Source: Siphonodentalium dalli (Eukaryota; Mollusca; Scaphopoda; Gadilida; Siphonodentaliidae). From it: DNA of 64,000 nt. Position 1 is the first letter of the stretch, and each line of letters opens with the position of its first letter. The position numbers and the translations under genes are program-made. Below, piece by piece: positions 21,825-32,000 of the stretch. The stretch spans positions 2,513,462-2,577,461 of the forward strand of contig CP136069.1 of NCBI GenBank assembly GCA_032622095.1. The letters are read 5' to 3'. The notes under the pieces were generated by a model that worked only from the letters and a program-made list of their open reading frames with translations, had not been told where the DNA came from and did not search any database.

Positions 21825-22201
21825 TGATCCCCGTGTATAGAGGCGTATCTAGACAGTATGGAAATGGAATTGGTTCACTACTCAAATCTGCAATGAGAAC
21901 AGTAATACCGTTTCTAAAACCTATTGGTCAGATTGCTAAACAACAAGTATTCAAGCATGGACTTGCTGCAGTCGAAGATATCATTCATCGTGGTAAAAGT
22001 CCAAAAGAAGTATTTTTGAAACAAGGTAAAGAAGCATTGAAATCTTTTGGAAGGGAAACAATAAAGAAAATATCAACACCAAATGGCATAAATAGATCAT
22101 CGCGACCTTTGAAAAATCATTCTTGTCGCAAACGAGTTAGAAGTAAGTCCATTAAAACGCCTGTAAAGAAATCAAAACGATCTCTCGATATATTTGATTA
22201 A
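21821..22201 (+). CDS. Small basic virion protein, pVI-like
   Basis: 126 residues from an ATG overlapping the previous stop (ATGA). The N-terminus is VYRGVSRQYGNGIGSLLKS, followed by an amphipathic or hydrophobic helix region (RTVIPFLKPIGQIAKQQV) and GLAAVEDIIHRGKSPKEVFL. The C-terminal 35 residues are Lys/Arg-rich. An amphipathic N-terminus and basic tail between penton-like and hexon-like genes match the adintovirus protein compared with adenovirus pVI, an internal capsid and membrane-disrupting component. The assignment rests on position and layout. The frame is intact; it ends 2 bp before the next ATG. Confidence 0.5.
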   Translation: MMIPVYRGVSRQYGNGIGSLLKSAMRTVIPFLKPIGQIAKQQVFKHGLAAVEDIIHRGKSPKEVFLKQGKEALKSFGRETIKKISTPNGINRSSRPLKNHSCRKRVRSKSIKTPVKKSKRSLDIFD

Positions 22202-22203
22202 TC

Positions 22204-23352
22204 ATGATGATGCAAAATGGATCATGCGAATGCAGCAAGTTCGAGTTAGATGCTTCTGACGTTCCACCAACAATGACAACGATGTTGGAATCACAATGGA
22301 TAGAACATCACCCGATTAGCTCTTTGAATAATTCCGCACCGATAGAATTTGTAATTCCGCCTCAAACTGAAAAATGGACAGATGTAAATCAATCATATTT
22401 GTACCTGAAATTCAAAATCACAAAAGCAGATGGAACAAACTTGGTTGATGGTACTGATGAAATTGCGCCTATTAACAACTTTTTCCATAGTATGTTCAGT
22501 AGTATCGATATTTACCTAAATAACAAACTTGTAACGGCAAACGGAGACACCTATCCTTATCGAGCCTACATGGAAAATCTCTTGGCTTATTCTGGTGAAT
22601 GTAAAGAAAATCAACTTGCCGCATTAGAAATGTGGTACCCCGACACCGCTAAGCAGTTCACCGAAAACACTAAAGCTGGGGGTAATGATGGATTGAAATC
22701 TCGCCAAGCAATCATAGCAGGTAGTAAAACGGTAGAATTGTGTGGTCGTTTACACACAGATATATTTCTACAAGAGAAATACTTACCAAATGGAATTGAG
22801 ATAAGAATTCGTCTCAATAGAGCGAATCCAAAATTCTCTTTAATTGGTCAGGCCAACGGAAAAATAGTATTTGAAACGGCAGTTTTCAATGTTCGTACAA
22901 TTACGCTGATGCCAGTAGTAGCAAATAACTTGAACCAAACAATAATACAGAAAAATATGAAAATACCGATTAGAAGAGTTGAAGTAAAAACATTCACTAT
23001 TGGTGCAGGGCTTAGATCAAAAATTGAAGATCACCTTTTTCAAGGACAATTGCCAAAGAGACTTTTCATAAGCTTGGTATCAAACAAAGATATGAATGGC
23101 GATATTGAAACGAACCCATTTCATTTCCAACACTTCAATCTGAGAAAACTTGAAGTTAGTCAGGACGGACATACCATCCATAAGCATGCAGTCATGATGG
23201 CAAACATCCATACCAAATTACGTTCATATCTGATAACCCATGTAGACCCATCACTGAGATATATGCTCGGACAGATGGACGTACAGATGGCAGTGTTTGC
23301 GCTGGACCGAAAAAATCGTCTGGCCAAAAAAGTGGCCAAATGTAATTTTTAG
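22204..23352 (+). CDS. Major capsid (hexon-like) protein, 3'-truncated and fused to a repeat
   Basis: 382 codons from ATG. Residues 1 to about 327 match the double-jelly-roll major capsid protein of Polintons (F54H12.2-like): VPPTMTTMLESQWIEHHPIS, then IEFVIPPQTEKWTDVNQSYL, NNFFHSMFSSIDIYLNN, ELCGRLHTDIFLQEKYLPNG and VEVKTFTIGAG. From about 23190 the sequence becomes a dispersed repeat (CATGATGGCAAACATCCATA, compare 17785 and 40215), so the last 55 residues to TAG 23352 are not capsid sequence. The protein would lack its C-terminal part. No stop or frameshift is seen in the retained part. Confidence 0.8.
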   Translation: MMMQNGSCECSKFELDASDVPPTMTTMLESQWIEHHPISSLNNSAPIEFVIPPQTEKWTDVNQSYLYLKFKITKADGTNLVDGTDEIAPINNFFHSMFSSIDIYLNNKLVTANGDTYPYRAYMENLLAYSGECKENQLAALEMWYPDTAKQFTENTKAGGNDGLKSRQAIIAGSKTVELCGRLHTDIFLQEKYLPNGIEIRIRLNRANPKFSLIGQANGKIVFETAVFNVRTITLMPVVANNLNQTIIQKNMKIPIRRVEVKTFTIGAGLRSKIEDHLFQGQLPKRLFISLVSNKDMNGDIETNPFHFQHFNLRKLEVSQDGHTIHKHAVMMANIHTKLRSYLITHVDPSLRYMLGQMDVQMAVFALDRKNRLAKKVAKCNF

Positions 23353-23655
23353 TGGCCAAATAAAACAAAAATGGCCAATCTTTTTTGGCCAAATTAAATC
23401 CTCACAATTGATGACTAAATTATATTTTTTAAATATATAACTCTCTGACTCTGTCGTGTCGCTGACACCATGTTCGCCAACTAATCAAGCAATGGGGTGT
23501 GTTAGTTGTCATCGCTATTTTCGCCGAAATAAAACAACAGTTATGTTGCTTATTATCTTAAGGTGTTGAATACCTATTGTTGTATTAATAGCCTTCATGG
23601 TGTAAAGCCCAGTTGTTGTTATAAGACGGGAGGCAGTTTATGACACATTACGTAA
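23190..23655. repeat. Repeat fragment replacing the element's right side
   Basis: ACATCCATACCAAATTACG and GACGGACGTACAG blocks are shared with 17785-17850 and with the 40110-41060 array. A run of TGGCCAAA words follows (23320-23395), and then unique AT-rich sequence with no gene. Confidence 0.6.
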
Positions 23656-23779
23656 TTGACACGCCATCGCTGGAACATCGATTGTAGGACAATGCATTTA
23701 CGTATTTCATCAGTGCTGAGATTAAGGTTTTTGATGATTAGTAATCGCCTTAAGTGTACAACCATCACCATCCATAACT

Positions 23780-24120
23780 ATGTTGAAAATTATACCCTTA
23801 TGGACTTCTTTTCCAGAACTATACGGCCGAATGGGTTCATATTTGGTGTGGATGTTCCCTAGGGGACTAACATTCAGATTTGTTCAAATGAGGTGACTGG
23901 GTCAAACAGTTGCGAAGCCAGGGCCATAACTCTTTTCCCTCCATAGTGATTCTTTTGAACATCTTCTCAAATACCATCAGGCCAAATGGGTTCATATTTG
24001 GTATGAAGGATCCTTGGTTGACCGGGGTTCAGATTTGTTCAAATGAGGTCACTGGGTAAAATGTGGGCAGCGCCAGGGACATAACTCCAAAAAATATTAT
24101 TTTTGTTTTGTATTAAACTC
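23780..24120. repeat. GGGTTCATATTTGGTATGAA interspersed repeat
   Basis: Units of about 150 bp containing GGGTTCATATTTGGT, TTCAGATTTGTTCAAATGAG and CCAGGG.CATAACTC. Two units here, several more at 25300-26190. Confidence 0.65.
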
Positions 24121-24136
24121 CATGGTCAACTATATA

Positions 24137-24723
24137 TCTACTATATATTTTGGAACTTCTGTTTGTTGTTTGTTTGTCTGTTAGCCATGGCCGGGAAAAC
24201 TGCCGGACGGATTGAGCCCAAACTTCCTACCTGAGGGTAAAATCACAGATGAAGTGTCATCACACCGCTTCTGAGAACGTCAGAGCACTCCTTCTCCATT
24301 CCCCCGCCACCGCAATGGGAATTCATGGGTTAATCGCGTGATAGTTAAAGAGCGTTCGTATCCTCATGTCGTTGATAAAGAGCGTATGTGTGTAATGTGA
24401 TTCTTACGTCTGGGTCTGTAAGACTGTATCCAGACATGAGCGTGTTGTGTGACGTACTTAGGGCTTTCCACCCGAGGTGATCTTCACCTTGAAACGGGTA
24501 CCCACAAACTTACCTCTTTTAGGGACGGGTACCATCACGGGACGGGTACCATCATTTCTCTTGATTAAAAAGGCAGAATTAACTTAAATTAAATAAAAAA
24601 ATTAACGGATTTGATTCTTATGTCTGTTCGTACTTAGGGGTTCCTATGAATGGGGGAGATTTTCATCGGGTCAGTTTTTCCGCCCGAGGTGACCTTCACC
24701 TTGAAACGGGTACCCACAAATGA
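24137..24723 (+). mobile_element. Helitron-like 5' end fragment
   Basis: Begins TCTACTATATATTTTGGAAC after an A, followed by TGTTTGTCTGTTAGCCATGG and GGGAAAACTGCCGGACGGAT. The same 5' segment starts the next copy at 24724. No CTAG 3' terminus of its own was found. It includes two direct copies of CTTCACCTTGAAACGGGTAC (about 24483 and 24697). Confidence 0.5.
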
Positions 24724-25042
24724 TCTAATATATATTTTGGGACTTCTGTCTGTTTGTTTGTCTGTTAGCTATGGCCGGGAAAACTGCTGGACGGATTTCG
24801 ACGAAATTTGATACCTACGGGTAATTTTGTCCGGGGAGTGTTTTGGACGGGTCCTATCGTTACCCCGACCTTCAAAATGGTCAATTCAATGTCAAATCTG
24901 GTAAAACTGACGATTTCGACGAAATTTGATACCTAGGGATACTTTTGTCCGGGGAGTGTTTTGGACGGGTCAAATAGTGACTTCGACCTTCAAAGTGGTC
25001 AATGCAAGGTCAAACCCCGGACGAAGTCGGGTCACCTGCTAG
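24724..25042 (+). mobile_element. Non-autonomous Helitron-like element, 319 bp
   Basis: The 5' end is TCTAATATATATTTTGGGAC. Internal ATTTCGACGAAATTTGATAC units are shared with 9215-9790. The 3' end has the hairpin CCCGGACGAAGTCGGG (about 25016-25031), then 11 nt and CTAG followed by T. TC start, a 3' hairpin about 10 nt before CTRR, insertion before T and no TIR are Helitron hallmarks. No Rep/helicase gene. Confidence 0.65.
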
Positions 25043-25300
25043 TATATATATATTTGTGCCCCTGGCCCTTTATTCAAGTTCACTGCTTCTGCCACCCTGG
25101 TCCCAAAAATAATATTTACTAAAATTCTTAACAGAGAATCATTATTAAGAACCATTGACTTTGGCTCTAACTGTATGCATGTATGCCTACACATGTCAAG
25201 TGAAATCTGACATTTGTATAAACATTCCCTGGAGATCTGCTAGAGGTCATTAATTCCCTATTACAACAACAATTTATCTCATGTTTAACACATTTATCAG
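25043..25300. other. No gene recognised
   Basis: A (TA) run after the Helitron end, then unique sequence with no supported feature. Confidence 0.35.
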
Positions 25301-26190
25301 GGTCACCAGGTCAAGTAGGTGCAAGGCCAGTACATTACTCTTTTTCTCCATAGTAATTCATGATATGTCGTCTATGCAATAATCAAATGGCCTATTTGCT
25401 TATATTTGGTATGAAATTACCTTGGGTGACAGATTTGTGAAAATGTGATCACAAAGTTCAATAAGGGCAGAGCCACAGACATAACTATTTCACCACATAG
25501 TAATTCTTAAAATATGTTTGCAAGAGCCAAGAACTAGTTGGCTTATTTAGCATGGAATGTTCTTGTTTGACTGCAATTCAGATTTTTTTTTAATGGAGTC
25601 ACCTGGTCAAATATGGGTCAAGCGAAGGACAGTTTCACTCTTAATATGCTTCCTTCATTAGTATGAAGGGTTCTTTGGTGTCTGGGATTAAAATATATTC
25701 AGATGGGGTCACCACTCACCAGGTCAAATTTATTCAGATGGGGGTCACCAGGTTAAATAGGGTGGGACCAGGGACATAACTGTATGTCTCTATAGTAATT
25801 CTTAAAATGTCTTCTCAAATGCCCACAAACAGAAATAATGAATTTCAAAGCAAATAAAACCAATATCTTATACCTATTATGTTCTTAAGTGGCCACTGAA
25901 GACATAGCAAAACTCAAATTTCTTGTATCTGTGAAAAAAATGACAAAAAGTGGATTTTAAAAAATGGTCTGGCCGCAGGGGGCCCACCCCCCCCCCCAGG
26001 CCCTATATGTTGCAAATTTTTTCTGACCCCCCCCCGATGGGGTCACCAGGTTAAATAGGGTGGGACCAGGGACATAACTATATGTCTCTATAGTAATTCT
26101 TAAAATGTCTTCTCAAGAGAGGTTGGACTATTTAGCTTTCATATACTTGGAGGATCCTTTAGTGACTGAGATTCAGATTTGTCAACATGT
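25300..26190. repeat. GGGTTCATATTTGGTATGAA interspersed repeat, several units
   Basis: Repeated GGTCACCAGGTTAAATAGG, GGGACATAACTATATGTCTC and TAGTAATTCTTAAAATGTCT at about 25740-25820 and 26035-26115, plus older units from 25300. A C(13) run lies near 25986. Confidence 0.65.
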
Positions 26191-27232
26191 TAAGAAATGA
26201 CGGGGCTATGGGGCGTTAACACTTTTGTGTCTAATAAAATCATTGAAATACCAAATTCATTAAAACATCTACCTTGGAACCACCTGACTGATTGGTCTGA
26301 CATACATGTATGGTGTTTTGGGTCCATGGATAATTGGGCTTCAAACATGTCTAAATGGTTTAATAAAAAGGTGCTTGTGAGATTGGATATTTCAAACAAT
26401 TGAGAAAGTTTGAGATGTTGGTTGTGAAATACCAACCTAAGACTTGGGAGTCTGGAGGGGACTTGTTGAGCTGGAGGAGGGGGGTGATCAGTAGTGTATA
26501 GTTGGTAATTTCAAGGTGGATATTCACCCATCTACATACATGAAGCCTCTCTAGCCACATATCCTGTTTAGATCTACTTCTTTTAAAGTTATTATGAAAA
26601 GTTCTGACTGTTGTGGTCTCCAGAGTCCCAGTCTTATCAGTCTTTGCAGTCTGTTGGCGACGCCACAGTCATTGACTGTCTTGTTTGAAAAATCGTATAG
26701 CATATGCTTGATGCTGCCATCATACCATGTAATATATAATTATCCTAGTTTATTACCATTTTCCTTGTTTCTCGTCATGTTTGCGATCGCCTCGGCCATT
26801 TTGAATGCGTGGTACTTATCAACCGAAACCGTGTGATTCCCCACCGTGAATTTGCCATGAAATCACGACATGGTAAAGTAATTATATATAGTTCAGGGGT
26901 ACTAAAACTAAGATTCAATTCAACAAAGATAGGTTTTTGTAATGCTATATTTTATTGTGATTTAGTTCAAGGAACCAATCACTGTTTACTACAATGTAAT
27001 ATCACAGATTTATAAAAAACACGATTTCAACATAATCAATTTAACAAAACAGAAAAATACCACACCATATCACACATAGACATTATCATGATTTGTGAAC
27101 CCATTTGTCTTATAAATATATAGCTGTATATGTATTTTTAATTAGATTTGATTTATGGTAGATAATACAGGTTATTTTAGCAGTTCAGTGATAAGATGAA
27201 TAAAAGTCGTGCATTATTAATAAAGCTATGCC
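26191..27232. other. No gene recognised
   Basis: Non-repetitive sequence with short frames on both strands (for example 26197-26403) that lack recognisable domains and splice context. Confidence 0.35.
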
Positions 27233-27484
27233 CAAGCCTTGAAATAGTGTGTCTGTCATTTGCAGAATGAGGTCCCCAGAGGGTGAATTTAGTAATGCTA
27301 CCCCGCATAGTGGGCTAGCATCACCAAATTAACCCTCTGGGAACCTCATTCTGCTGAGGTGTAAGCAGAATGAGGTCCCCAGAGGGTGAATTTGGTGATG
27401 CTAGCCCGCTATGCGGGGTAGCATCACTGAATTCACCCTCTGGGGACCTCATTCTGCAAATGACAGACACTATTTCAAGGCTTG
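27233..27484. mobile_element. Family C MITE with perfect 8-bp target duplication
   Basis: Flanked by GCTATGCC (27225-27232 and 27485-27492). The ends CAAGCCTTGAAATAGTGTGT and its near complement are followed inward by GTCTGTCATTTGCAGAATGA. It contains two inverted modules (GAGGTCCCCAGAGGGTGAAT and complement) joined by GCTGAGGTGTAAGCAGAATG. This copy defines the family's ends. An 8-bp duplication fits hAT-like mobilisation. Confidence 0.85.
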
Positions 27485-27589
27485 GCTATGCCAAAGGAAA
27501 ACATGTTTGTTTTGTTTTTTATCATCAAGCCATGTTCTGTGTAAATCCCTTCCAAGTCTGGGGCTTCCTAAAATTTTACGAAAACCCTG

Positions 27590-27760
27590 CGCCAATGCAT
27601 TCTCTTATATAAGCTAGATTCCCATAGGTAGCCTCACATATATAAGAGAATACATTGGTCTAACAATATTTACCTTGACCTTGTAAGTGCATTCTCTTAC
27701 ATAAGTGAGGCTCCCTATGGGAGACTCGCATACACAAGAGAATGCACTGGCACCGGATCA
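27590..27760. repeat. Hairpin repeat fragment
   Basis: Two degenerate hairpin units of the type in the 3226-5990 array (GCGCCAATGCATTCTCTTAT and GTGAGGCTCCCTATGGGAGA). Confidence 0.7.
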
Positions 27761-28074
27761 TTAATGCTGCATCTGTGCAGCTCCCATCATCAAATAATTG
27801 AATGTAACCCACATGGCTATATGGGGCGACTCATGGGTTAATTATGCCATGTGCTGTGTATATACATGTTGTGTTTTTTGCTCATAGGGCATGACATTGT
27901 TACCATACCCAACCTCCAATGAGAAAGTGACCCCATGCTGCAGCGATATTGTATAAACACAATGCTGCAGCGACCCCATGCTGCAGTGAAATCATATAAA
28001 CGCAATGAGAAAGCAACACAGTGGTGATCGAAATCATATGAGGATTCCATACTGACAATATTCATCAACTCCTA

Positions 28075-28237
28075 CAGTAATGCCCTAAATAATCAACTCC
28101 TTAACCACAGCAGAATTATGGGTAATTTAGTCGGAAATATGGCTTGCAATGACAACAAGCCATATTTCCAACTAAATCCTGAAAAATTACCCATAATTCT
28201 GCTGTGGTTAAGGAGTCGATTATTTAGTGCATTACTG
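28075..28237. mobile_element. Family D MITE, 163 bp
   Basis: TA-flanked (28073-28074, 28238-28239); ends CAGTAATGCCCTAAATAATC and near complement; palindromic core with GGCTTG and CAAGCC. Confidence 0.75.
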
Positions 28238-28452
28238 TAGTTCGTCTACTGGTTTATGTTTCCATTATCGTATACAAACAACTATTCATGTCTGTTGTTG
28301 CATATCTGATGATACACATGGTATATATACCTGTGGCCAGTGTGGGAAATACCCAATGATATTATAACATCAAATACCTGTTGGCTAACGTAATTACCTT
28401 CTTACCTGTCGACATTGGCTATATGACGTGGTGCTATTGGGAAAAGGGTTAA

Positions 28453-28834
28453 CCCTTTACCCAACAGAAGGGCCCTGTGCCAATGCATTCTCTTATATAT
28501 GCGAGTCGACCATAGGTCGCCTCGCATATATAAGAGAATGCATTGGCTTAACACATTAAAAATTATAAAATTGTTAAAGAATGTAAGAAAAAATGGTAAA
28601 AAGTGTTAAAAAAAGATTTGTTTTAGGCCAATGCATTCTCTTATATATGCGAGGCGACCTATGGTCGACTCGCATATATAAGAGAATGCATTGGCACAGG
28701 GCATAACTGTAACTATCACAATGTGGTCAAGGAGCCGGTTCCAATGATATCCATATGTGTATGGTTATATTGAGACAGACCGAAGATATTTTAGGCTGTT
28801 GAAACTTTATTTGGCCGGTTTGTTGGGTAAAGGG
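28453..28834 (+). mobile_element. Family B MITE, TTAA-flanked, full-length
   Basis: TTAA at 28449-28452 and 28835-28838. The ends are CCCTTTACCCAACA and its complement TGTTGGGTAAAGGG. Inside are two hairpins with arms CCAATGCATTCTCTTATATA, separated by an AT-rich spacer (AAATTGTTAAAGAATGTAAG), and then a unique-type right half (ATGTGGTCAAGGAGCCGGTT, TTATTTGGCCGG). TTAA target and CCC start are piggyBac-type features. No transposase. Confidence 0.8.
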
Positions 28835-28839
28835 TTAAG

Positions 28840-29157
28840 CGTGATTCTCGCCTAATGCTGATGTTGTAGGTGCAAAAATTATTATTTTACATCTATTTTC
28901 TCCAATTTAGAAGAATCTTGTAAAAAATTGGTATTTGAATAGCGTCGAAACTGCGTGAGAGTGAGGCAAAACTGTGGGAACTTGCGCACATACAACATGT
29001 ATTCAATGTGTGTAATATACAACCTTTATACATCTCATCACTTGTGTGTACATTTTAATACATGATACTTTAGCAGTCATCGTGATGTATACATGAATTA
29101 TATTTACATGATGACGAAACATGAGAGTGGTTATCGCTATGATTTCATGACCCGTAC
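28840..29157. other. No gene recognised
   Basis: AT-rich sequence with no supported feature. Confidence 0.35.
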
Positions 29158-29393
29158 GAAGACTGCAGCAGACGACACTCCATAGTGCATGCTTCCATCT
29201 GTGTGGGGCTCCCTGTGGGTTAAACATTAAACTTTATATATCGCCTCGTTATTATCCCTTTCATGACCCTTAGAGAACCCCACAAAGACTGCAGCAGACG
29301 ACACTCCATAGTGCATGCTTCCATCTGTGTGGGGCTCCCTGTGGGTTAAACATTAAACTTTATATATCGCCTCGTTATTATCCCTTTCATGAT
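29158..29393. repeat. Two direct copies of a family A derived unit
   Basis: GACTGCAGCAGACGACACTC to TATTATCCCTTTCATGA occurs twice (from about 29159 and 29287), nearly identical. Each holds the family A core and right end GGGGCTCCCTGTGGGTTAAA. Confidence 0.7.
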
Positions 29394-29427
29394 GGGAGCT
29401 AACTCTGCTGGTGAAGCATTAAATATC

Positions 29428-29767
29428 ACTCGCCAGCATGTTCTCTCATATATACGTGTCTCCCACTCGCCAGCATGTTCTCTCATATATACGTGTCTCC
29501 CATAGGCAGCATGTTCTCTCATATATACGTGTCTCCCACTCGCCAGCATGTTCTCTCATATATACGTGTCTCCCACTCGCCAGCATGTTCTCTCATATAT
29601 ACGTGTCTCCCACTCGCCAGCATGTTCTCTCATATATACGTGTCTCCCATAGGCAGCATGTTCTCTCATATATACGTGTCTCCCACTCGCCAGCATGTTC
29701 TCTCATATATACGTGTCTCCCACTCGCCAGCATGTTCTCTCATATATACGTGTCTCCCATAGGCAGC
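29428..29767. repeat. 37-bp minisatellite
   Basis: About nine copies of a unit starting ACTCGCCAGCATGTTCTCTC and ending ATATATACGTGTCTCCC; two interspersed shorter variants use ATAGGCAGC. The unit is one half of the array hairpin (TTCTCTCATATATACG). Open frames of 95-155 codons across it are repeat artefacts. Confidence 0.9.
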
Positions 29768-30142
29768 CTTGCATATGTAAGAGAATGCACTGGCTTACAA
29801 GGTCAAGGTATATATTGTTACATGGGAGACTCGCATGTACCGGTATACGAGAATACATTGGTACAGAGTTTTCAAAAAATTTCAGGAAGCTCAAGTCATG
29901 GTTAAAGAACTCTACCGTGGCTACGAGATCCACATTCGGCAATATTGTAAATGACAAATATGGGACCACAATGGAAATTTGTGAAATAACTTTGGCAATT
30001 GATTTAGACGTAACATTCATAAGATTATGAGAATTGAAATATCGGCACAAAAGGTCATGACACATGTGTTATGGATAACCACCATTTCATTTCCTAGTAC
30101 ATGGATAATCATTTCTCCATCTGGCTTTAAGTGTTTAACCCT

Positions 30143-30519
30143 GTTTAGCCCTGTGCCAATGCATTCTCTTATATATGCGAGTCGACCTATGGTCGACTCG
30201 CATATATAAGAGAATGCATTGGCTTAACACATTAAAAATTATAAAATTGTTAAAGAATGCAAGAAAAAATGGTAAAAAGTGTTAAAAAAAGATTTTTTTT
30301 AGGCCAATGCATTCTCTTATATATGCGAGGCGACCTATGGTCGACTCGCATGTATAAGAGAATGCATTGGCACAGGGCATAACTGTAACTATCACAATGT
30401 GGTCAAGGAGCCGGTTCCATGATATCCATATTTGTATGGTTCTATTGAGACAGACCGAAGATATTTTAGGCTGTTGAAGCTTTATTTGGCCGGTTTTGGC
30501 CGCTTTGTTGGGTAAAGGG
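30143..30519 (+). mobile_element. Family B MITE, left end damaged
   Basis: CCCTGTTTAGCCCTGTGCC replaces the normal left terminus after TTAA. The two hairpins and the right half are intact, ending TTGGGTAAAGGG then TTAA (30520-30523). The first hairpin here has a fully symmetric GAGTCGACCTATGGTCGACT centre. Confidence 0.75.
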
Positions 30520-30541
30520 TTAAAGTGTATAGATGCAAATA

Positions 30542-30747
30542 CAGTAATGCCATAAATAATCGACTCCTTAACCACAGCAGAATTATGAGTCATTTTTCAG
30601 GATTTAGTCGGAAATATGGCTTGTTGCCATTCATCAAAAAGCTGAGAGCTTTCCGATGAATGCAACAAGCCATATTTCCAACTAAATTCTGAAAAGTTAC
30701 CCATAATTCTGCTGTGGTTAAGGAGTCGATTATTTAGGGCATTACTG
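30542..30747. mobile_element. Family D MITE, 206 bp
   Basis: TA-flanked; the longest palindromic copy in the window, with GGCAACAAGCC-type arms meeting at AAAGCTGAGAGCTTT. Confidence 0.75.
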
Positions 30748-30786
30748 TAACTCATCGATAACAATGTGAGATCAACTGTTCTTTAA

Positions 30787-30910
30787 CCCTTTCAGTGCCA
30801 AGTCCGATTTTTGTATCAACCCATATTTCCTTGATCATTTTTCAAATTTATTGATTATAATAATGTGATACATTGCGGAAAGAGCTCTAAGAGCTCTTTC
30901 CGTGAAAGGG
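30787..30910. mobile_element. Family E MITE, TTAA-flanked, 124 bp
   Basis: TTAA at 30783-30786 and 30911-30914. Starts CCCTTTCAGTGCCAAGTCCG; the right end GTGAAAGGG matches only partly. The centre is GAAAGAGCTCTAAGAGCTCT. Related sequence lies at 54494, 58556 and 60257. Confidence 0.65.
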
Positions 30911-30984
30911 TTAAAGGAAAATGGTATCCATTCGGGGACCGGGCAATTGAATGTCAAACTTCAGAAAAAAGAATTTATCATGTG

Positions 30985-31600
30985 ACATCAGCTTGGATCA
31001 TAGCAACAAACCCTTAGTGAGCCTCCCATAGACTGAAGCAGACGACACTCAGCAGTGCATGCATGCTTCCATCTGTGTGAGGTGCCATAAGGGTGTATGA
31101 TGACTGAGTAGTTATCACATCAGCTTGGATCATAGAAATAAACCCCATTGTGAGCCTCTCATAGACTGAAGCAGACGACACTCAGCAGTGCATGCATGCT
31201 TCCATCTGTGTGAGGCACCCTAAGGGTAGTTATCACATCAGCTTGGATCATAGAAATAAACCCCATTGTGAGCCTCTCATAGACTGAAGCAGACGACACT
31301 CAGCAGTGCATGCATGCTTCCATCTGTGTGAGGCACCCTAAGGGTAGTTATCACATCAGCTTGGATCATAGAAATAAACCCCATTGTGAGCCTCTCATAG
31401 ACAGAAGCAGACGACACTCTGCAGTCCATGCTTCCATCTGTGCGAGGAACCCTAAGGGTGTATGATGACTGAGTAATTATCACATCAGCTTGGATCATAG
31501 AAACAAACCCATAGAGAACCCCTCATAGATAAAAGCAGACAACACTCAGTGCATGCTTCCATCTGTGTGAGGTGCCCTATGGGATACACATCACATCAGC
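30985..31600. repeat. 118-bp tandem array derived from family A
   Basis: About five units beginning ATCACATCAGCTTGGATCAT. Each contains the complete family A body (GAGCCTCTCATAGACTGAAG, GCAGACGACACTC, TGAGGCACCCTAAGGG). Spacing is 118 bp between the best copies (31115, 31233, 31351). Confidence 0.8.
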
Positions 31601-31622
31601 TTTGATCATGGATTGTTTCTTC

Positions 31623-31744
31623 TTAGATCTGTGTTTTGCTCCTTTTCATTGACGTGAACTCTCCAAATGACCGATATGGATGTGCACACACTTCCAGCGA
31701 ACGTGTCGTATCGCCGTATGTATTACCAAAGTTGTACCGTCTCT
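31623..31744 (-). CDS. Candidate terminal exon of a UPF0605/FAM166-like host gene
   Basis: On the minus strand an acceptor CATTTATATTTCAG precedes 31744. The exon encodes RRYNFGNTYGDTTRSLEV followed by about 20 residues and stops at TAA 31623-31625. FGNTYG..T is the repeated core of the UPF0605/FAM166 (CIMIP2) family and is also present in the exon at 50241-50014 (KFGNTYKED). The exon begins at the second base of a codon. The exon at 46060-45826 ends with two bases of a codon, so the two cannot be joined directly and at least one exon is missing. No polyadenylation signal is evident; a family A array lies just downstream. Confidence 0.4.
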
Positions 31745-31849
31745 CTGAAATATAAATGAACACATATTCACAAGAGTTGTACGATGGGTGCTGCATTACA
31801 ATGATGTTGTGCGACGGGTGCTGCGTTACGGTGCCATATAGAACCATGG

Positions 31850-32000
31850 GCAGGACAGAACAAATCTGTAGGGTGTGTCAAAGGATCAGTCATTCAAAGA
31901 GTAAAATCCAAGATGGCTGCCGGCGGCCATATTTTTCATTAAAAATCGTTCAAATTTGATAGCTCCCATCTACAGGTGATCGCAATCGTGCCTGCAAAAT
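31850..32000. repeat. AAGATGGCTGC interspersed repeat fragment
   Basis: CTGTAGGGTGTGTCAAAGGA, TCCAAGATGGCTGCCGGCGG and CAGGTGATCGCAATCGTGCC match 14145-14270. Confidence 0.7.

Larger units (their letters stand above)
18600..23190 (+). mobile_element. Truncated Polinton/Maverick (adintovirus-like) element
   Basis: Seven plus-strand frames in 4.6 kb, closely packed with ATGA overlaps: core-like protein, accessory ORF, integrase, membrane protein, penton-like, pVI-like, hexon-like. Integrase plus a capsid module is the signature of Polintons and adintoviruses; the integrase and capsid resemble the proteins annotated in nematodes as F54H12.3 and F54H12.2. The protein-primed polymerase B, packaging ATPase and cysteine protease are not found anywhere in the window. 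The right side is cut where the hexon-like gene passes into an unrelated interspersed repeat near 23190. At least two inactivating changes in the penton-like gene show that this is an old copy. Confidence 0.8.

Noticed and set aside
29438-29905. 155-codon repetitive frame (FSHIYVS/LSYIRVS units)
   Set aside because: It follows a 37-bp minisatellite whose length is not a multiple of three; the peptide pattern just cycles through frames.
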